Origin: Aquibaculum sediminis
GTDB lineage: Bacteria > Pseudomonadota > Alphaproteobacteria > Kiloniellales > DSM-21159
Assembly (NCBI RefSeq): GCF_040712085.1
Contig: NZ_JBFCVK010000003.1
Span: forward strand, 186,001 to 250,000
Reading direction: 5' to 3'
Length of the DNA: 64,000 nt
The position numbers and the translations under genes were made by a program. This document shows, piece after piece, positions 58,788 through 64,000 of this stretch. Positions within the stretch are counted from its first letter, which is position 1; every line of letters begins with the position of its first letter. The notes below the pieces were generated by a model that had not been told where the DNA came from, ran no database searches, and saw nothing but the letters and a program-made list of their open reading frames with translations.

Positions 58788-59762
58788 ATGAAAAGAATTA
58801 CGTCTTTGCTCGCAGCCTGCGCTGCGCTGTCATTGTCTGCCGGAACCCTTGCGGCCGAAACCTGGGACATGCCGCTCGCCTATCCGGCGTCCAACTTCCA
58901 TTCTGAGAACGCGGCCAAATTCGCGCAGTGCGTCACCGAGGGCACAAGCGGAGAACTGGAGATCGTCACCCATCCAAACGGCTCCCTCTTCAACGGCTCC
59001 GACATCAAGCGCGCTGTTCAGACAGGCCAGGCACCGATCGGCGAGCGCCTGATCTCGGCGCACGCCAATGAGAATCCGCTGTTTGGCATCGATTCCATCC
59101 CCTTCCTCGCGACCTCCTTCGAGGCCTCCGAGAAGCTCTGGGCGGCGGCCGAGGACAAGATGAAGGAGGTCCTGGAGAGCCAGAACCTCGTTTACATCTA
59201 TGCGGCCGCCTGGCCGCCCCAAGGGCTCTACGCCAAGCAGGAGATCAGCGGCACCGAGGACTTGCAGGGCGTGAAGTTCCGGGCCTACAACACCGCCACA
59301 GCGCGCATCGCCGAGCTTGCGGGCATGGCCCCCGTGCAGATCGAGGCTGCCGAACTCAGCCAGGCGCTGGCCACCGGTGTGGTCGACAGCATGATCACCT
59401 CGGGTTCGACAGGCGTCGATTCCAAGGTCTGGGAGAGCGTTTCTCACTTCTACGATGTCCAGGCCTGGCTGCCGCGCAACCTCGTGTTCGTCAACAAGAG
59501 CGCCTTTGAAGGGCTCGACGAAGAGACGCAGAATGTCCTTCTCGAATGCGGTGAGACCGCCGGCGAAGAGGGTACGCGCATGGCAGAGGAGCTGACTGGC
59601 GGCTATCTGGACGAACTGCGTGCCAATGGCATGACGGTGGAACCGCCCTCCGATCAGCTGCGCGAGGAGTTGGCCGTCTTCGGCGAGACCATGACCGAGG
59701 AGTGGATCGCCAGCGCCGGCGATGATGGTGCCGCCATCATTGAAGCCTATCGGGCGCAGTAG
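58788..59762 (+). CDS. TRAP transporter substrate-binding protein DctP
   Basis: This 324-residue DctP-type periplasmic binding protein has a signal peptide (SLLAACAALSLSAGTLAAE). The mature part shows YPASNFHSENAAKFAQCVT, IGERLISAHANENPLFGIDS, and VKFRAYNTATARIAELAGM. VKFRAYNT carries the Arg that binds substrate carboxylate, and AELSQALATGVVDSMITSG is also diagnostic. ATG 58788 is preferred because GAGGGA sits 7 bases upstream; ATG 58773 is the alternative. It feeds the DctQM membrane proteins encoded next. The neighbouring FAD oxidase suggests an amino-acid or amine ligand. Confidence 0.92.
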   Translation: MKRITSLLAACAALSLSAGTLAAETWDMPLAYPASNFHSENAAKFAQCVTEGTSGELEIVTHPNGSLFNGSDIKRAVQTGQAPIGERLISAHANENPLFGIDSIPFLATSFEASEKLWAAAEDKMKEVLESQNLVYIYAAAWPPQGLYAKQEISGTEDLQGVKFRAYNTATARIAELAGMAPVQIEAAELSQALATGVVDSMITSGSTGVDSKVWESVSHFYDVQAWLPRNLVFVNKSAFEGLDEETQNVLLECGETAGEEGTRMAEELTGGYLDELRANGMTVEPPSDQLREELAVFGETMTEEWIASAGDDGAAIIEAYRAQ

Positions 59763-59834
59763 GGAACAAGAGGGGCCCGGCCGAAAGCGACCGGGTCCCT
59801 CCCATACCTCTTCCCAGCCGTGGGGGCTGCATCC

Positions 59835-60368
59835 GTGAATGAAGTGGGTCGCATGATCCGCCGCCTGCTCGACGCGCTTTACTACGCAGCAGGTGGGCTC
59901 GCCGCGCTCTGTCTTATCCTCATTCTGGTCGCCATCACCCTGCAGGTTGCAGCGCGGTGGTTCGGTATCCCGCTGCACGGGCCTGCCGAGATAGCAGGCT
60001 ATCTGATGGCGGCAGCCTCCTTCCTCGCCTTCGCGCACACCCTCAACCACGGGGCGCACATCCGCGTCGGGATCCTGCTCAACTTCCTCGGGGAAAAACG
60101 CTTCTGGGGTGAGCTCTGGTGCCTCCTGGTTGCCTCCGCCGGCGGCATCTATGTCGCCTGGTATGCGATCAGGACCGTCTACTGGTCCTGGCTGCTGGGA
60201 GATGTCAGCCAGGGGCAGGACGCCACCCCGCTCTGGATCGCTCAGACGCCGATTGCCGTCGGGGCCGTCATTCTGGCGATCTGCCTCGTTGACAATCTCG
60301 TTACGCTGCTCCTCACCGGGCGCGACAACATCCGTGCCGGTGCCACCGAACCGAGCCGCGTGGAGTAG
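59835..60368 (+). CDS. TRAP transporter small permease DctQ
   Basis: This small membrane subunit has four TM helices, about 177 residues from GTG 59835. The motif LVAITLQVAARWFGIPLHGP is the DctQ signature, followed by YLMAAASFLAFAHTLNHGAH and HIRVGILLNFL. The start is uncertain: GTG 59820, GTG 59835 (with GGGGG ahead) or ATG 59853 are all possible. It stabilises the large permease, whose gene follows by 5 bp. Confidence 0.9.
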   Translation: MNEVGRMIRRLLDALYYAAGGLAALCLILILVAITLQVAARWFGIPLHGPAEIAGYLMAAASFLAFAHTLNHGAHIRVGILLNFLGEKRFWGELWCLLVASAGGIYVAWYAIRTVYWSWLLGDVSQGQDATPLWIAQTPIAVGAVILAICLVDNLVTLLLTGRDNIRAGATEPSRVE

Positions 60369-60373
60369 AACTC

Positions 60374-61696
60374 GTGGAACAACTCTACGCGATCGGCCTT
60401 TTCCTCTTTGTCCTCTTCCTGCTGCTCGGCTCCGGCGTATGGATCGGTCTGGCGCTGCTCGGCACGGCCTACATCGGCATGGAGATCTTCGCCGCCCGCC
60501 CCACCGGCGACGCCATGATGACGGCGATCTGGCGGCAGTCGTCTTCTTGGACCCTGACCGCCCTGCCGATGTTCATCTGGATGGGCGAAATCCTCTATCG
60601 CACGCGCCTGTCCGAGGACATGTTCAAGGGGCTCTCGCCCTGGATGACGCGTTTACCGGGCGGCCTGATGCACACCAATATTGCCGGCTGTACCGTGTTC
60701 GCCGCCGTCTCCGGCTCCTCGGCAGCAACCCTCACCACCGTCGGCAAGATGACCATTCCGGAACTGCGCCAGCGCAACTACCCCGAAACCATGGTCATCG
60801 GTACCCTTGCGGGCGCCGCAACCCTCGGCCTCATGATCCCGCCCTCGCTGACGCTGATCGTCTACGGCGTCTCGATCAACGAGTCGATCACCAGCCTCTT
60901 CATTGCCGGCATCATCCCGGGCCTCGTGCTGGGGGGCCTCTTCAGCCTCTACGTGATCCTGGTTTCGCAACTCTCGAAGAACTACAACCCGAGCCCCGAG
61001 CCCCGGATCAGCTTCAGGGAGAAGCTCCAGCGATCGCGCTTTCTCATTCCAATCTTTCTGCTGATCCTGCTGGTCATCGGCTCGATGTACCTGGGGGTCG
61101 CGACGGCGACCGAGGCTGCCGCGATCGGTGTCATCGGCGCGATGATTCTGGCCGCCGCCCAGGGCTCGCTCAACCGGAAGGTCTTCTTCGAAAGCCTGCT
61201 CGGCGCGACCCGCACCTCCGCCATGATTGCGCTGATCCTTGCCGGCGCCGCCTTCCTCACCATGGCGATGGGCTTCACCGGCCTGCCCCGCGCCCTTGCC
61301 ACCACGATCGCCACGCTCGAGCTCAGCACCTTCCAGCTCATCATGATGCTGATGATCTTCTACATCGTGCTGGGTTGCTTCCTCGACGGCATCTCGATCG
61401 TGGTCCTGACAATGGCGATCGTGGAGCCGATGGTGCGGCAGGCAGGCATTGATCTCATCTGGTTCGGCATCTTCGTGGTCATCGTCGTGGAGATGGCCCA
61501 GATAACGCCACCGATCGGCTTCAATCTCTTCGTGCTACAAGGCATCTCCGGGCATTCGATGAGCTTCATCGCCCGCGCGGCCCTGCCGATGTTCCTGATC
61601 ATGTTCGCAATGGTCTTCCTGATCATCGCCGTTCCGGAACTGGCCACCTGGCTGCCGGAGCAGGTCCGTCCGGTGGCGGGTTCGTCGGCGCAGTGA
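60374..61696 (+). CDS. TRAP transporter large permease DctM
   Basis: This 440-residue membrane transporter has 12 or more TM helices. Diagnostic stretches are TALPMFIWMGEILYRTRLSEDMFKG, whose core is LPMFIWMGEILYRT, GCTVFAAVSGSSAATLTTVGKM, and PEMVIGTLAGAATLGLMIPPS in altered form as PETMVIGTLAGAATLGLMIP. It uses the sodium gradient to import the DctP-bound acid. It starts at GTG 60374, 5 bp after dctQ. The FAD oxidase gene follows 188 bp later. Confidence 0.92.
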   Translation: MEQLYAIGLFLFVLFLLLGSGVWIGLALLGTAYIGMEIFAARPTGDAMMTAIWRQSSSWTLTALPMFIWMGEILYRTRLSEDMFKGLSPWMTRLPGGLMHTNIAGCTVFAAVSGSSAATLTTVGKMTIPELRQRNYPETMVIGTLAGAATLGLMIPPSLTLIVYGVSINESITSLFIAGIIPGLVLGGLFSLYVILVSQLSKNYNPSPEPRISFREKLQRSRFLIPIFLLILLVIGSMYLGVATATEAAAIGVIGAMILAAAQGSLNRKVFFESLLGATRTSAMIALILAGAAFLTMAMGFTGLPRALATTIATLELSTFQLIMMLMIFYIVLGCFLDGISIVVLTMAIVEPMVRQAGIDLIWFGIFVVIVVEMAQITPPIGFNLFVLQGISGHSMSFIARAALPMFLIMFAMVFLIIAVPELATWLPEQVRPVAGSSAQ

Positions 61697-61884
61697 GGTC
61701 GGCCAATCGGAAGAACGGCAGGTAGTCCGCGGCAGCGCCCGTCGAAGGATCAGGCCCCTGCCCGCTCGACAGCCACCGGCACCGACCGGCAGATGGCGTT
61801 GCGTCCTCCCTCGCTCAGCACGCCCTTTTCCCGCCGGCCCGACTTCGTCACAATCCGCGCCGCCTGGCAAAAGGGAGAAGCAGG

Positions 61885-63069
61885 GTGAGTTCGACGGCAT
61901 ACGACGTGGTGATCGTGGGTGGCGGCGTCATCGGCAGCGCGGCCGCCTATTTCCTGGCCGCCAGCGCCGACTTCACCGGCTGTATCGCCGTGGTCGAGAA
62001 GGACCCCTCCTATCAGAGCGGCGCCACGGGACGCTCCGCCGGCTCGATCCGCCAACAATTCTCCACGCCGGAGAACGTCGCCATCTCGCGCTTCGGCGCC
62101 GCCTTCCTCAAGTCCCTGCCGGAGCATCTCGCGGTCGAGGGCCAGACGCCCGATCCCCAGTTCCAGGAAAAGGGCTATCTCTTTCTGGCCGGGCCGGCGG
62201 GGCTGGATATTCTTCGCCACAACCATGTGGTCCAGCGCGCGGGCGGTGCCCATGTCGCGCTGCTCGACCCGGCCGAATTGCATGAACGCTTCCCCTGGAT
62301 GCGGATCGAGGATCTGGCCGGCGGCTCCCTCGGCCTGGCGGATGAAGGCTGGTTCGACCCCTTCGCCCTGCTGCAGGCCTTCCGCGCCAAGGCGCGCAGC
62401 CTGGGCGTCGACTACCTCAGCGACGAGGTGGTGGGGCTGGAACTGGACGCGAGCCGCATCCAGGCGGCGAAGCTGGCGTCCGGCGAGCGGCTCGCCTGCG
62501 GCTGGCTGATCAATGCCGCCGGCATCCAAGGGCGCCGCGTCGCCGCCATGGCCGGGATCGAAATCCCCGTCTTTCCGCGCAAGCGCAACGTCTTCGTCTT
62601 CGACTGCCGCACGCCGCTGCCGCACTGCCCGCTGGTGATCGACCCCAGCGGTCTCTATTTCCGGCCGGAGGGCGATGGCTTCATCTGCGGCATCTCACCG
62701 GGCGAGGGCGAGGCCGATCCCGACTGCGAGGATCTCGAGGTGGAGCACGCCCTCTTCGAGGAGCGGCTCTGGCCCCTGCTCGCCGAGCGGGTGCCCGCGT
62801 TCGAGGCGATCAAGCCCACCGGCGCCTGGGCCGGCCACTATGACGTCAACAGCTTCGACCACAATGCCATCCTTGGCCCGCACCCGGAGATCGCCAACTT
62901 CCTCTTCGCCAACGGCTTTTCCGGCCACGGCCTGCAGCAGAGCCCGGCGGTGGGCCGCGGCCTCATGGAGTGCATTGTCCACGGCGGCTGGCAAAGCCTC
63001 GACCTCTCCGCCTTCAACTTCGCGCGCCTGCGCGAGAACCGACCGCTGCGTGAGGTGGCGGTGGTGTGA
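61885..63069 (+). CDS. FAD-dependent amine/amino-acid oxidoreductase (DAO family)
   Basis: This 394-residue DAO-family flavoenzyme has a dinucleotide-binding start, AYDVVIVGGGVIGSAAAYFL (GXGXXG). It also shows SGATGRSAGSIRQQF (FAD contact), FDPFALLQAFRAKARSLGVD, LINAAGIQGRRVA, and C-terminal HNAILGPHPEIANFLFANGF with GFSGHGLQQSPAVGR. It resembles sarcosine/dimethylglycine-type oxidases and FOXRED1-like proteins, and substrate is unknown. GTG 61885 follows AAAGGGAGAAGCAGG. Position after the TRAP genes suggests it oxidises the imported compound. Confidence 0.88.
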   Translation: MSSTAYDVVIVGGGVIGSAAAYFLAASADFTGCIAVVEKDPSYQSGATGRSAGSIRQQFSTPENVAISRFGAAFLKSLPEHLAVEGQTPDPQFQEKGYLFLAGPAGLDILRHNHVVQRAGGAHVALLDPAELHERFPWMRIEDLAGGSLGLADEGWFDPFALLQAFRAKARSLGVDYLSDEVVGLELDASRIQAAKLASGERLACGWLINAAGIQGRRVAAMAGIEIPVFPRKRNVFVFDCRTPLPHCPLVIDPSGLYFRPEGDGFICGISPGEGEADPDCEDLEVEHALFEERLWPLLAERVPAFEAIKPTGAWAGHYDVNSFDHNAILGPHPEIANFLFANGFSGHGLQQSPAVGRGLMECIVHGGWQSLDLSAFNFARLRENRPLREVAVV

Positions 63070-63121
63070 GGGGGCGGACAGCGCGCTGCCGGGCAGCGAC
63101 ACTATCTCTGCCGGCGGCCTA

Positions 63122-63820
63122 TCAGTGCCGGGACTCTTTGCCTGCAAGCGCGCGCTTCTCGTAGACCGTGGCGATTTCCCGGCCGTCCCAGACATAACAG
63201 AGGTGGCGTTCCTGGCGCACATTGGAGAGCAGCGGTGGGCGGAACACCGCCGCACACTGCCCAGCGGCGCGCCGGACACTGCCATAGGCGATGCCGTTCG
63301 AGCCGGCCTTTCGCAGCGCCTTGGCCAGGTGCTGCGCAGATGCGTAGTCCTCGCTGTGGTAAACGAGCGGATGGCTCTCCTGTCGCCCCCTCAGGTCGTG
63401 GAGACGGCCTGAGAGATCCACGGCGTAGACCCGCATATCGAGCTCCATGGCGTCCTGCGCCGTTGCCCGCATGAAACGCCCTCGGTGATACCTCGTTTCC
63501 GCGATGGCCGTTCCGAGGTCGTAGGCGGCGTAGAAGACGCCGTAGCTGCCGTCGGAGAAACGGCTTCCCTCTGGGTTCAGGTGCGTGAAGGCGGCCATGA
63601 TGATGCTGGTACCGGGTCCGCTGATTCGCTCCTCGGGCGGCACGAGACGAATGTCGCCCACCTCATCGCGCAGCCGCGGATTGGTCAGCGATTCCAGCGC
63701 CAGAACCGCCTCTAGATCTTCCGGCGCGGCAACCCGTTCGAACAGCTGGATGGGCGGGAAACGGCTGGGAATGATCCTCCAGCACGGCTTCCACTCGATG
63801 GAAACGACCGGAGGCGTCAC
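63122..63820 (-). CDS. RES-domain protein, probable toxin
   Basis: This 232-residue RES-domain protein has conserved segments CWRIIPSRFPP (Arg near residue 14), GSYGVFYAAYDLGTAIAE (Tyr and Glu), then ETRYHRGRF and the Ser in HPLVYHSEDYASAQHLA. RES toxins attack NAD+ or ADP-ribosylate a target, and are kept off by a ParS/Xre-type partner. The GTG start at 63820 overlaps the stop of such a partner by 4 bp (GTGA). This two-gene order, antitoxin first, supports a type II toxin-antitoxin pair. It converges on the FAD oxidase gene. Confidence 0.85.
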   Translation of the reverse strand: MTPPVVSIEWKPCWRIIPSRFPPIQLFERVAAPEDLEAVLALESLTNPRLRDEVGDIRLVPPEERISGPGTSIIMAAFTHLNPEGSRFSDGSYGVFYAAYDLGTAIAETRYHRGRFMRATAQDAMELDMRVYAVDLSGRLHDLRGRQESHPLVYHSEDYASAQHLAKALRKAGSNGIAYGSVRRAAGQCAAVFRPPLLSNVRQERHLCYVWDGREIATVYEKRALAGKESRH

Positions 63821-63999
63821 CCCCAGCCGCCCCGCTGCGCGTCCAGATACTGCCGAACGAGGAAGAGATCCGCCACCTGGCCCGAAAGCATGCGATCGAG
63901 CGCCGAGCGCCCGGCAAACAGCGGCGCCTCATTGGGCCGCCTGATCCAGGCGTCGGCCCCCTTTTCATCGGGCAACAGGATCTGGAGTGCCTTGTAGAT
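63817..63999 (-). CDS. Xre/MbcA/ParS-type antitoxin (N-terminus outside window)
   Basis: Only the last 60 residues are in the window; the gene runs off its right edge. The visible end contains WIRRPNEAPLFAGRSALDRM and SGQVADLFLVRQYLDAQRGG, the toxin-binding C-terminal domain of DUF2384/MbcA/ParS antitoxins. The conserved PN..LFGGRSALD core is here as PNEAPLFAGRSALD. The stop codon overlaps the RES start by 4 bp. The DNA-binding N-terminal part cannot be judged. Confidence 0.85.
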   Translation of the reverse strand: MYKALQILLPDEKGADAWIRRPNEAPLFAGRSALDRMLSGQVADLFLVRQYLDAQRGGWG

Positions 64000-64000
64000 G

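Overview
The window is visibly GC-rich, gene-dense bacterial chromosome and most likely comes from an alphaproteobacterium of the Rhodospirillales/Kiloniellales type. The clues are a CcrM-type GANTC methyltransferase with its C-terminal RAMA domain, a secB-fxsA / Tim44-like / mltA cluster, carB next to greA, murJ-trpS-usp-nfuA neighbourhoods, an HslV with an N-terminal propeptide, and TRAP transporters. Assignment below order level is not supported. No rRNA, tRNA, insertion sequence, prophage or CRISPR array was seen.

Layout. 1-9 kb is housekeeping: recX (cut by the window edge), a PA0069-type radical SAM protein, a 59-residue zinc-ribbon protein, rnhB, ccrM, greA, carB, a small lipoprotein and a metallophosphoesterase. 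9.8-12.2 kb (minus strand) holds a Na/Pi-type transporter with a PhoU-like tail and, upstream of it, a chemoreceptor-like four-helix-bundle sensor with no cytoplasmic signalling domain. 12.35-22.07 kb (plus strand) is the most unusual part. It is one compact run of eight genes: an RsbW-like HATPase, a STAS anti-anti-sigma factor, a two-TM sensor, a sensor-HAMP-MFS fusion, a periplasmic binding protein of the ABC_sub_bind type, a second two-TM sensor, a second sensor-MFS-like fusion, and a membrane HAMP-SpoIIE PP2C phosphatase. This looks like a complete partner-switching module fed by several membrane sensors that share one extracytoplasmic domain.

22-32 kb carries a stand-alone formyltransferase divergent from a GNAT enzyme, ycjX-ycjF, secB and fxsA divergent from a Tim44-like gene and mltA, then nnrU and murJ. 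32.0-37.1 kb is a cobalamin-riboswitch-controlled uptake operon (btuB, btuF, btuC, btuD), lying between murJ and trpS. 38.6-45 kb has a TauE/SafE permease with a TIGR02186 protein, a universal stress protein, nfuA, a DUF418 membrane protein, a GNAT enzyme and an AraC/alkyltransferase fusion. 45-49.4 kb is a ugpBAEC-type glycerol-3-phosphate importer, followed by hslVU. 51.5-54.5 kb (minus) is a polar amino acid ABC importer. 54.6-58.5 kb has gpmA, a methyltransferase/MFS pair and a DMT permease. 58.8-63.1 kb is a DctPQM TRAP transporter with an FAD amine/amino-acid oxidase. The window ends in a RES toxin with an upstream Xre/ParS-type antitoxin (partial).

Between genes, a 60-bp nested palindrome occurs in two clear copies (29652 and 38429) and one divergent copy (2107). 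It always lies on the same strand and ahead of a plus-strand gene, and the two clear copies show a compensatory base-pair change in the inner stem. Three GANTC sites, about one helical turn apart, sit just upstream of ccrM and suggest methylation feedback.
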